From Pseudorhodobacter sp. (GTDB lineage: Bacteria; Pseudomonadota; Alphaproteobacteria; Rhodobacterales; Rhodobacteraceae), in the NCBI GenBank assembly GCA_024641255.1, contig JAHEDL010000093.1, positions 1 through 6,861 on the forward strand: a stretch of DNA of 6,861 nucleotides, read 5' to 3'. The first letter of the stretch is position 1. Each line of letters begins with the position of its first letter. Position numbers and translations under genes: made by a program. Positions 1 through 5,964 of the stretch are shown one piece after another. Below the pieces are notes generated by a model. The model saw only the letters and a list, made by a program, of their open reading frames with translations, ran no database searches and was not told where the DNA came from.

Positions 1-680
1 ACAAGCCGAAGAACTATGGCGATCCGCTGACCAAAGACGATGTGCAGATGATCTATTGGCCGAAGAACGCCCTGCCGGAAGGCGCGTTTTTTGACCCTGC
101 CCTGCTGTTTCCCGAAGATAAAGCGGAATTGCCACGCTATGTGCTGCGCCAGATGGAAGCCTATGAACCTGTGTTGGCGGTGAAAGTGACCGAGCCGGGC
201 GAACAGGCGGGGCTGAATGGCGCTATCGCAAAGGGCATGCGCGCCTTTGCGATCAAGGTAGAAGCCGCCGATTTCTTGCAACCGGGCGACCGTGTCGATG
301 TGTATTGGACCGGATCGGAACAGGGGGCTGCGGGCGACATTACCCGGTTGATCGAAACCTCGATGAAGATCATCGCGGTGGATCGCGACCGCAAGGGCGG
401 TGCTGCGGAAGGCGAAATTCAGAACCGCACGATGACCGTGGCCGCAACCCCGGAACAGGTGGGGCGCTTGGCGCAGGCGCAGGCATCGGGCCGGTTGGTG
501 ATGTCGTTGGTGGGCAATGGCGACGAAGGGTCGAACGCACCGATCCAGGTCAATATGAAAGACATTACCGGCACCGTCGAAGCCGCTCCCGAAGCCGCCC
601 CCGTGCAAGAAAAAACCTGCACCATCAGGCAGCGTAACGGCGGCGTGGTGACGGAAATTCCAATTCCCTGCACCAACTGA
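1..680 (+). CDS. cpaB: Flp pilus assembly protein CpaB (RcpC), 5'-truncated by the window edge
   Basis: CpaB/RcpC is a periplasmic protein, anchored by an N-terminal membrane segment, that works with the secretin CpaC in Flp pilus export. The reading frame is open from base 3 and ends at TGA 678-680, giving about 225 visible residues. The membrane anchor and first part, probably 40-60 residues, lie outside the window. An internal GTG at 42 is not the real start, because the frame continues upstream with family-like residues (YGDPLTKDDV). Visible parts are the SAF-type beta-clip region (WPKNALPEG, then VLAVKVTEPGE) and the RcpC/CpaB domain (GMRAFAIKV, LQPGDRVDVYWTG, ITRLIETSMKIIAVD, MTVAATPEQV, LAQAQASGRLVMSLVG). 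The C-terminus has two cysteines (CTIR...IPIPCTN) that could form a periplasmic disulfide; that is inference. Its place immediately before cpaC is the usual tad order. Confidence 0.93.
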   Translation, partial: KPKNYGDPLTKDDVQMIYWPKNALPEGAFFDPALLFPEDKAELPRYVLRQMEAYEPVLAVKVTEPGEQAGLNGAIAKGMRAFAIKVEAADFLQPGDRVDVYWTGSEQGAAGDITRLIETSMKIIAVDRDRKGGAAEGEIQNRTMTVAATPEQVGRLAQAQASGRLVMSLVGNGDEGSNAPIQVNMKDITGTVEAAPEAAPVQEKTCTIRQRNGGVVTEIPIPCTN

Positions 681-696
681 GCGTTGTGACATTTTG

Positions 697-726
697 GGCG
701 CGACCACTTTCTATGGTGGTCGCGCC
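697..726 (+). terminator. GC-rich hairpin after cpaB, possible terminator or processing stem
   Basis: A perfect 11-bp inverted repeat (697-707 with 716-726, arms GGCGCGACCAC and GTGGTCGCGCC) encloses an 8-nt loop and starts 16 nt after the cpaB stop. It should form a very stable RNA stem. Only a weak T run (four T at 733-736) follows, seven bases after the stem, so it is not a textbook intrinsic terminator. It may attenuate transcription into cpaC or stabilise the 3' end of the upstream message. Confidence 0.6.
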
Positions 727-762
727 GCAGCATTTTCGCGATTGGTTGCGGGCTGTTGCAAG

Positions 763-771
763 TTATCCACA
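763..771 (+). promoter_or_regulatory. DnaA-box sequence upstream of cpaC
   Basis: TTATCCACA, an exact match to the canonical DnaA box, lies in the non-coding gap 117 nt before the cpaC start. A GANTC site (GATTC, 795-799), the methylation target of CcrM in alphaproteobacteria, lies 23 nt downstream of it. By simple base-composition-free arithmetic an exact 9-mer on either strand is expected about 0.05 times in a window this long, so chance is possible. No cluster of boxes is seen, so this is not a replication origin. Function is unproven. Confidence 0.3.
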
Positions 772-872
772 TAAGGAACACCGCCCAACCAATTGATTCT
801 TGCAAAAAAATGCCGTCTGGGGCAGATTGAAAAGCGGATTGGGCGTAAAAAGACCCGACCAGAGGCGTGATC

Positions 873-883
873 GAAAGGGCAGG
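873..883 (+). promoter_or_regulatory. Ribosome binding site that sets the cpaC start
   Basis: GAAAGGG at 873-879 lies 8 nt before ATG 888, with a second purine-rich AGG at 881-883. It favours ATG 888 over the in-frame GTG at 867, which has only AGAGG one base upstream. The same GAAAGGG heptamer precedes cpaE. Confidence 0.65.
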
Positions 884-887
884 TCAC

Positions 888-2291
888 ATGTTTGCGCGTA
901 AAATTGATTTGAGTAAAATTTTGACGGTAGGGTGCCTTGGGATCGCACTTGCAACGTCGGCGCTAAGCCCAGTTCACGCGCAAAACCTGCGTGTCATGGA
1001 AGGCGCCGCATCGGCCCCGCTGAACGTGCCTATGAACCGCGCCGTGGTGGTGGAAAGCGACACGCCCTTTGCCGAACTGTCGATCGCAAATCCCGGTATT
1101 GCCGATATTTCAACCCTGTCAGACAAATCCATCTATGTTTTGGGCAAGACGCCGGGGCGCACGACGCTGACGCTGCTTGGCCCTGACGGCAAGCTGATTT
1201 CGAACGTCGATGTGCATGTGACCCCCGACGTGGCCGAATTCAAGGAACGCCTGCAGCAGATCTTGCCGGGTGAAAATATTGAAGTGCGCACCGCCAATGA
1301 CGGCATCGTGCTGTCTGGCACGGTGTCTTCGTCGGCAAAGCTGGATCGTGCGCTGGATCTGGCGGAACGCTATGCGCCCGAACGGGTGTCGAACCTGATG
1401 AACGTCGGCGGCACGCAGCAGGTGATGCTGAAGGTGCGCTTTGCCGAAATGCAACGGTCAGTTTCGAAGAACCTGTCGTCGTCGCTGGCGGTTTCGGGTG
1501 GCAGCAAGATTGGCGTGCTGGGCGAAACCGGCACCTGGATGCAGGGCGACAATTCGCTAAGCAATTCCAGCATTACCGCGCGCGATAACGCGAATGCCGC
1601 GTTGTCCTTGGGCTTTACCGCCGGATCGCTGGAATTTGGCGTGCTGTTGGAGGCGTTGGAGTCGAAGGGCGTTGTGCGCACTTTGGCCGAACCGAACCTG
1701 ACGGCACTGTCGGGGCAAGAGGCGAAGTTTCTGGCCGGTGGCGAATATCCGATCCCGATTGCCGACAAGGATGGCATCGGCATTGAATACAAACCCTTCG
1801 GGGTCGAGCTGAACTTCACCCCGACGGTGGTGGATGGTGACAGCATCAATCTGGTGATCAACGCGGCGGTGTCGTCGATTGATACCACCACCTCGATCAC
1901 CAACGGCGGCTTTTCGGTGAACGCGTTCAAGCGGCGCGAAACCTCGACCACGGTGGAAATGCGCGATGGCGAAAGCTTTGCGATTGCGGGTCTGCTGCAA
2001 GACGATTTCCGCGATCTGAATGGTCAGGTGCCGTGGATTGGCGATGTGCCGATCATTGGTGCGCTGTTCCGGTCGGCCGAATATCAGCGCGCGCAGTCGG
2101 AACTGGTGATCATCGTGACGCCGCATCTGGTATCGCCGACCCGCGGCGAGGCTTTGGCCCTGCCGACCGACCGCGTTAAATTGCCGTCGGAACGCGACCT
2201 GTTCTTGTTTGGCAATGTTGCGGGCAAAGGTGCTGCTGGCGAAGTGGCGCGGCAAGATTTCAGCGGTTCTTATGGTTATGTGATGGAGTGA
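888..2291 (+). CDS. cpaC: Type IVc (Flp/Tad) pilus outer-membrane secretin CpaC (RcpA)
   Basis: CpaC/RcpA is the multimeric outer-membrane secretin through which the Flp pilus passes. From ATG 888 the protein has 467 residues, normal for the family. Residues 1-31 form a Sec signal peptide (basic start, hydrophobic core, cleavage likely after PVHA31). Next come the pilus-secretin N-terminal domain (about 42-110; NVPMNRAVVVE, KSIYVLGKTPGRTTL), a BON-like periplasmic domain (about 110-175; IVLSGTVSSSAKLDRAL) and the secretin C domain (about 249-418; LEFGVLLEALESKGVVRTLAEPNL, split here only by description, with GGEYPIPI, VELNFTPTVVDGD, WIGDVPIIGALFRS and ELVIIVTPHLVSP). About 50 residues of tail follow. 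A longer form from GTG 867 would add seven residues but has a poor ribosome site. The next gene begins four bases after the stop, pointing to coupled translation of secretin and lipoprotein. Confidence 0.95.
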   Translation: MFARKIDLSKILTVGCLGIALATSALSPVHAQNLRVMEGAASAPLNVPMNRAVVVESDTPFAELSIANPGIADISTLSDKSIYVLGKTPGRTTLTLLGPDGKLISNVDVHVTPDVAEFKERLQQILPGENIEVRTANDGIVLSGTVSSSAKLDRALDLAERYAPERVSNLMNVGGTQQVMLKVRFAEMQRSVSKNLSSSLAVSGGSKIGVLGETGTWMQGDNSLSNSSITARDNANAALSLGFTAGSLEFGVLLEALESKGVVRTLAEPNLTALSGQEAKFLAGGEYPIPIADKDGIGIEYKPFGVELNFTPTVVDGDSINLVINAAVSSIDTTTSITNGGFSVNAFKRRETSTTVEMRDGESFAIAGLLQDDFRDLNGQVPWIGDVPIIGALFRSAEYQRAQSELVIIVTPHLVSPTRGEALALPTDRVKLPSERDLFLFGNVAGKGAAGEVARQDFSGSYGYVME

Positions 2292-2295
2292 TGTG

Positions 2296-2949
2296 ATGAA
2301 GTTTCGCTCTTTTCCCATAATCGCCGCCACGGTGCTTGGTCTGGCGGGCTGCAATGGTGGCTTTAACCGCGAAGTTGGTGCCGAAGTTGACGAAGGTGGC
2401 TTTGGCAACGCGACGATGAACAACACCCAGCTGATGAGCGGCGAACGCGATTACACCGTGGCGCTGGCAGAGCGGTTTGCCAAAGAAGTGCCCAGCACGA
2501 TCAATTTTGCCTTCAACAGCGCTGATCTGACCGAGGACGCGCGCGCGACGTTGCGCCGGCAGGCGGATTGGATTCGCCAATTCCCCGAAGTGCGCTTCCG
2601 GGTTTATGGCCATACCGATCTGGTTGGATCTGATGCCTATAACAAGGCGCTTGGGTTGCGCCGTGCAAAGGCCGCCGTGGCCTATCTGGCAAGTCTTGGC
2701 ATTGGCGGGGCGCGGCTGGAAGCTGTGGCGTCGTTTGGCAAGACCCAGCCGGTGGTGCAGACCCCCGGCCCCGAACAGCGCAACCGCCGCACTGTCACCG
2801 AAGTTTCGGGATTTGTTTCGGGCAACCCGATGGTGCTGAACGGCAAATATGCCGCGATCATCATGCGTGAATATGTGAAATCTGCGGTGCCGACCCACCC
2901 CGACAACACGGTTATTCAGACCGAAGTAAACCCCAGCGGCGGAAACTGA
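2296..2949 (+). CDS. OmpA-family peptidoglycan-binding lipoprotein of the tad locus (cpaD position)
   Basis: This 217-residue protein has a lipoprotein signal peptide with lipobox LAGC and the modified Cys at residue 19. The next residue is Asn, not Asp, so outer-membrane sorting is expected. Residues about 68-170 form an OmpA C-terminal-like domain: INFAFNSADLTEDAR, then YGHTD with Asp108, then the N-x2-L-x3-RA motif with Arg123, and finally NRRTV. Asp108 and Arg123 have the same 15-residue spacing as the peptidoglycan-contacting Asp/Arg pair known from OmpA domains. Residues 171-217 are a non-OmpA tail (LNGKYAAIIMREYV). Start choice: ATG 2296 has GGAG (2285-2288) 7 nt upstream; GTG 2293 immediately before it is possible. 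The gene ends in tandem in-frame stops, TGA TAA. Its slot between secretin and cpaE is that of cpaD, so it probably supports or anchors CpaC. I recall the same protein type in other Rhodobacteraceae tad loci but did not check. Confidence 0.88.
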   Translation: MKFRSFPIIAATVLGLAGCNGGFNREVGAEVDEGGFGNATMNNTQLMSGERDYTVALAERFAKEVPSTINFAFNSADLTEDARATLRRQADWIRQFPEVRFRVYGHTDLVGSDAYNKALGLRRAKAAVAYLASLGIGGARLEAVASFGKTQPVVQTPGPEQRNRRTVTEVSGFVSGNPMVLNGKYAAIIMREYVKSAVPTHPDNTVIQTEVNPSGGN

Positions 2950-2958
2950 TAAATCGCA

Positions 2959-2982
2959 GGCCCACCGGTTTTCTGGTGGGCC
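2959..2982 (+). terminator. GC-rich hairpin after the OmpA-like gene, possible terminator
   Basis: A ten-pair stem (2959-2968 with 2973-2982, arms GGCCCACCGG and CTGGTGGGCC, one G-T wobble) closes a TTTT loop. It begins 9 nt after the TGA stop. As with the hairpin after cpaB, no proper T tract follows (GCGTCGTTTCC), so termination may be partial. It separates cpaC-lipoprotein from cpaE-cpaF-tadB and suggests that cpaE has its own promoter in the following 200 bases. Confidence 0.62.
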
Positions 2983-2993
2983 GCGTCGTTTCC

Positions 2994-3024
2994 AAAAACC
3001 CAAAGCGCTGCGCTAAAAACCCAA
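2994..3024 (+). repeat. Two 10-bp direct repeats flanking an 11-bp dyad, candidate operator
   Basis: AAAAACCCAA occurs at 2994-3003 and again at 3015-3024, exactly 21 bp apart, about two helical turns. The 11 bases between them (3004-3014) are the dyad AGCGC-T-GCGCT, so the three units abut without spare bases. The second repeat also contributes to a 7-bp inverted repeat, GCTAAAA (3012-3018) with TTTTAGC (3036-3042). The element lies just past the hairpin and about 165 nt before cpaE. A TTGACG (3027-3032) resembling a -35 box follows, but no convincing -10 sits at the right distance. Binding of a regulator is inference. Confidence 0.4.
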
Positions 3025-3173
3025 GATTGACGCGGTTTTAGCCCCAATATCGCCACCATCCTTTGTCACCTTGGCTGTAATGGGAACATTGCATGCACCG
3101 CTGGTCATGCGTGTGGCCCGGACAGGTCGGATTTTCGCCACAATTTTGGTGCCGGCCGGTGATGGGCTGCCTT
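3025..3173 (+). promoter_or_regulatory. cpaE upstream region; leader with stem-loop and only weak promoter matches
   Basis: This stretch has no gene I can support. At 3091-3110 there is a stem-loop: GCATG pairs with CATGC, then after one bulged C, ACC pairs with GGT around a three-base loop. TTGTCA (3063-3068) and AACATT (3085-3090), 16 bp apart, are a weak promoter-like pair that would start transcription close to the stem-loop. CCGGCCGG (3152-3159) is a palindrome near the ribosome site. No full CtrA site (TTAA-N7-TTAA) is present. A promoter for cpaE is expected here because of the hairpin upstream, but its exact place is not determined. Confidence 0.35.
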
Positions 3174-3180
3174 GAAAGGG
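3174..3180 (+). promoter_or_regulatory. Ribosome binding site that sets the cpaE start
   Basis: GAAAGGG lies 9 nt before ATG 3190. It falls inside the longer reading from TTG 3172, which lacks its own ribosome site, so ATG 3190 is preferred. The heptamer is identical to the one before cpaC. Confidence 0.62.
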
Positions 3181-3189
3181 ACGATTAGG

Positions 3190-4506
3190 ATGACGAGTGT
3201 AGCGAATTTGCAACCGGAACCGGCACCCATTCTGGCGTGCACGATTTCGCGCGATGTGCAGAATTTTGAACTGCTGATTGACGACATGGAAATCGAGTTG
3301 GGCGAAAGCTGGGGCGACCTGGGTTTTGACGACGCGTTGATTTTTCTGGGTCAGCCCGAAGCCGCAACGCTGGAGTTTGTCGCGATCGCGGTGAATGCCG
3401 AAGACGAGGCGGATCTAAGCCGGATCACCGAAATCATCCGCAAGGCCAAAGCGAATTCGATCAAAGTGATCTTGATCGCCGATCAGGTCGGCCCGATTGC
3501 GCTGCATCAACTGCTGCGGCTGGGAGCAGAAGATTTCGTGCCCTACCCGCTGCCTGATGGTGCCTTGCATGACGCGATTGCGCGGGTGCGCCAGCCTGCC
3601 CCGGTTGTTGCCCCGGAACCAGAGCCTGCGGCGGCGCCCGCTGTGGCGCAGGCGGCACCAGCGGCGATTGCACCGATTGAAGAACCGTATGCCGAAAAGC
3701 ACCCGGAATTCAAAGCCAAAGGCGATCGGGACGGTGTGGTTTTGCCGGTGCATGGCTTGGCCGGGGGCTGCGGCGCGTCTACCTTCGCGTCTAATCTGGC
3801 GTGGGAACTGGCGACGATTTCCAAAACCGATGCGCCGCGCGTGTGTCTGATCGATTTTGACTTTCAGTATGGCTCGGCTGCAACCTATCTGGATTTGCCA
3901 CGCAAGGAAGCGGTGTTTGACCTGTTGTCAGATACCGCGAATGCCGACAGTGATGCACTGTTGGCGGCCATGCTGACCTTTAACGACAAGCTGCATGTGC
4001 TGACCGCACCGTCTGACATGCTGCCGCTGGATATTGTTGGCCCCGAAGAAATTGGCCGCATCATCGATATGGCGCGGGCGAATTTTGATTTTGTTATCAT
4101 TGATATGCCGCGCACCATCGTGGCCTGGACCGAAACGGTTCTTAGCCGGGCGCATGTTTACTTTGCGCTGATCGAATTGGATCTGCGGTCGGCGCAGAAC
4201 GTGCTGCGGTTGGTGCGGGCACTGAAGGCCGAAGGGCTGCCGCATGAAAAGCTGCGCTATGTGTTGAATCGCGCGCCGAAATTCACCGATCTTTCCGCAA
4301 AAAGCCGCGTCAAACGCATGGCGGAAAGCCTTGATATTGCCATTGAAGTTCAGCTTCCCGATGGCGGCGCGCAGATTACGCAAGCCAATGACCACGGCCT
4401 GCCGCTTTCGGAAAACGCCAGCAAAAACCCGCTGCGCCGGGAAATTCAGAAGCTGGCGAAATCGGTATTTGATCTGAACAAGGCCGCCGAAACCGGCAAA
4501 CGCTGA
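3190..4506 (+). CDS. cpaE: Pilus assembly protein CpaE (TadZ), receiver-like plus ParA/MinD-type ATPase domain
   Basis: CpaE/TadZ is a cytoplasmic ParA/MinD-superfamily protein that positions the Tad machine, in known systems at a cell pole. The 438-residue protein has an N-terminal receiver-like domain (about 12-133), a Pro/Ala-rich linker (about 135-166) and a ParA/MinD-like domain (about 182-435). The receiver part looks inactive: the phosphoacceptor place appears to be Asn69 (AIAVNA) and the usual K-P is Tyr119-Pro120. In the ATPase domain the deviant Walker A region is GGCGAST (192-198), with Ala191 and Ala196 where active MinD/ParA proteins have lysines. LIDFDFQYG (Asp222, Asp224) matches the switch/Walker A' region and FVIIDMPR (Asp305) the Walker B strand. 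I recall GGxGAST-like loops in other CpaE proteins, so this is probably a family trait. The 22-nt gap to cpaF indicates one operon. Confidence 0.92.
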   Translation: MTSVANLQPEPAPILACTISRDVQNFELLIDDMEIELGESWGDLGFDDALIFLGQPEAATLEFVAIAVNAEDEADLSRITEIIRKAKANSIKVILIADQVGPIALHQLLRLGAEDFVPYPLPDGALHDAIARVRQPAPVVAPEPEPAAAPAVAQAAPAAIAPIEEPYAEKHPEFKAKGDRDGVVLPVHGLAGGCGASTFASNLAWELATISKTDAPRVCLIDFDFQYGSAATYLDLPRKEAVFDLLSDTANADSDALLAAMLTFNDKLHVLTAPSDMLPLDIVGPEEIGRIIDMARANFDFVIIDMPRTIVAWTETVLSRAHVYFALIELDLRSAQNVLRLVRALKAEGLPHEKLRYVLNRAPKFTDLSAKSRVKRMAESLDIAIEVQLPDGGAQITQANDHGLPLSENASKNPLRREIQKLAKSVFDLNKAAETGKR

Positions 4507-4528
4507 CGTTTTGGACTTGGGGGTATAG

Positions 4529-5956
4529 ATGTTTTCACGTTTCAAAAAGCCAGAGCCTGCCGTAGCACCGACTGCCACACAGGCAGCGGCGGCCCCGGCC
4601 AAGCCGGGCCTTGGCGCCCGCCCGATGCCCAGCAGCGCCACCGTGCGGCCCCCGGCCGAAGCGGCGGCGGCGGATAAGGAAAAGAAGCGCAAGGAACGCT
4701 TGGGCGATTTGAAGCAGCAACTGCACAAGCGGCTGCTGGACAGCCTGAACCTTGCGGCGCTGGAGCAGGCATCAGAAGCGAATTTGAAGGCGGAAATCGC
4801 GGCGATTTCGACCGAAGCCTTGGAAGAAATGTCGGTGGTGTTGTCGCGCGACGACCGTGCGACGCTGAACCAAGAGCTTTACGACGAGGTGATGGGGCTT
4901 GGCCCGCTGGAGCCGCTGCTGAAGGATGAAACGGTTAACGATATTCTGGTCAATGGCCCGAACCGCATCTTTGTGGAACGCGGCGGCAAGCTGACGCTGA
5001 CGGACATCACCTTCAAGGACGAACGCCACCTTTTGCGGATCATCGACAAGATCGTGTCGGCGGTGGGGCGGCGGGTGGATGAATCGAACCCCTATTGCGA
5101 CGCGCGTTTGGCCGATGGCAGCCGTTTCAACTGTATGGTGCCGCCGGTTGCGGTGGATGGCAGCCTTGTTTCCATTCGGAAATTCAAGAAAGAAAAGCTG
5201 GGTATTCCCGATCTGGTGCGCTTTGGTGCCTTTACCGAGGAAATGGGGCTGTATCTGCAGGCCGCCGTTTCGTGCCGGTTGAACGTGATCGTGTCGGGCG
5301 GCACCGGTTCGGGGAAAACCACCACGCTGAACGCGCTGTCGTCGTTTATCGACAACACCGAACGCGTGCTGACCATCGAAGATACCGCCGAACTTCAGTT
5401 GCAACAGGTGCATGTGGGCCGGATGGAAAGCCGCCCCGCCAACGTCGAAGGCAAGGGGGCTGTGACGCAGCGCGACTGTTTGCGCAACGCGCTGCGGATG
5501 CGGCCTGACCGGATCATCGTGGGCGAAACCCGCGGCGAAGAGGTCATCGACATGTTGCAGGCGATGAACACCGGTCACGATGGGTCGATGACGACGATTC
5601 ACGCCAACTCTGCCCGCGACGGGATTTCGCGTTTGGAAAACATGGTGGCGATGGCGGGGATTGAAATGCCGCTGAAAGCGGTGCGCAGCCAGATTGCGTC
5701 GGCTGTGAACCTGATTGTGCAGGCCAGCCGTTTGCAAGACGGGTCGCGCCGCATGGTGTCGATCACCGAAATTACCGGCATGGAAGGCGACATCATCTCG
5801 ATGCAAGAGGTGTTTCGCTATGAGCGGCTGGGGGTGGAGCCGAACGGCAAGATCATTGGCCGCTTTAACGCCACGGGCGTGCGCAGCCATTATTCCGACC
5901 GTTTCCGGCAATGGGGCTACGATCTGCCCGCGTCGATTTATGAACCAATCATCTGA
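4529..5956 (+). CDS. cpaF: Tad pilus assembly motor ATPase CpaF (TadA)
   Basis: CpaF/TadA is the hexameric secretion ATPase (GspE/PulE superfamily) that drives Flp pilus assembly, and retraction in some species, by acting on TadB/TadC at the inner membrane. The 475-residue protein is complete. Residues about 8-50 are a Pro/Ala-rich flexible region, followed by a charged helical region ([16 protein letters not shown]) and the N-terminal domain of the family ([39 protein letters not shown]). The catalytic core has Walker [10 protein letters not shown] (Lys263), the acidic Asp-box EDTAEL (284-289), Walker [13 protein letters not shown] (Glu333) and the His-box MTTIHANS (His358). All key residues are intact, so it should be active. 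GGGGG at 4519-4523, 5 nt before ATG 4529, is the likely ribosome site. The tadB ribosome site overlaps the stop codon. Confidence 0.97.
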   Translation: MFSRFKKPEPAVAPTATQAAAAPAKPGLGARPMPSSATVRPPAEAAAADKEKKRKERLGDLKQQLHKRLLDSLNLAALEQASEANLKAEIAAISTEALEEMSVVLSRDDRATLNQELYDEVMGLGPLEPLLKDETVNDILVNGPNRIFVERGGKLTLTDITFKDERHLLRIIDKIVSAVGRRVDESNPYCDARLADGSRFNCMVPPVAVDGSLVSIRKFKKEKLGIPDLVRFGAFTEEMGLYLQAAVSCRLNVIVSGGTGSGKTTTLNALSSFIDNTERVLTIEDTAELQLQQVHVGRMESRPANVEGKGAVTQRDCLRNALRMRPDRIIVGETRGEEVIDMLQAMNTGHDGSMTTIHANSARDGISRLENMVAMAGIEMPLKAVRSQIASAVNLIVQASRLQDGSRRMVSITEITGMEGDIISMQEVFRYERLGVEPNGKIIGRFNATGVRSHYSDRFRQWGYDLPASIYEPII

Positions 5957-5964
5957 GGGATATC

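Noticed and set aside
763..771. Possible replication origin suggested by the DnaA box
   Set aside because: There is a single box, with no AT-rich unwinding region, no box cluster and no origin-linked genes nearby.
867..887. GTG start for cpaC seven codons upstream
   Set aside because: Its only purine-rich stretch ends one base before the codon, while ATG 888 has GAAAGGG at good spacing and gives a normal signal peptide.
930..936. Lipobox-like TVGC inside the CpaC signal peptide (Cys16)
   Set aside because: The -3 position is Thr rather than Leu/Val/Ile, and the hydrophobic core continues past the Cys to a good signal peptidase I site at PVHA31.
1557..2426. Minus-strand open frame of 289 codons opposite cpaC and the lipoprotein gene
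   Set aside because: It spans two genuine genes on the other strand and has no family resemblance.
3013..3213. Small minus-strand open frame (66 codons) in the gap before cpaE
   Set aside because: I see no ribosome site or domain, it runs into cpaE antisense, and the gap looks regulatory. A small peptide cannot be fully excluded.
4772..5911. Long open frame on the minus strand (379 codons) opposite cpaF
   Set aside because: It lies entirely opposite a fully intact CpaF. Its translation is rich in His, Arg and Gln with no recognisable domain, as expected for the antisense shadow of GC-rich coding DNA.
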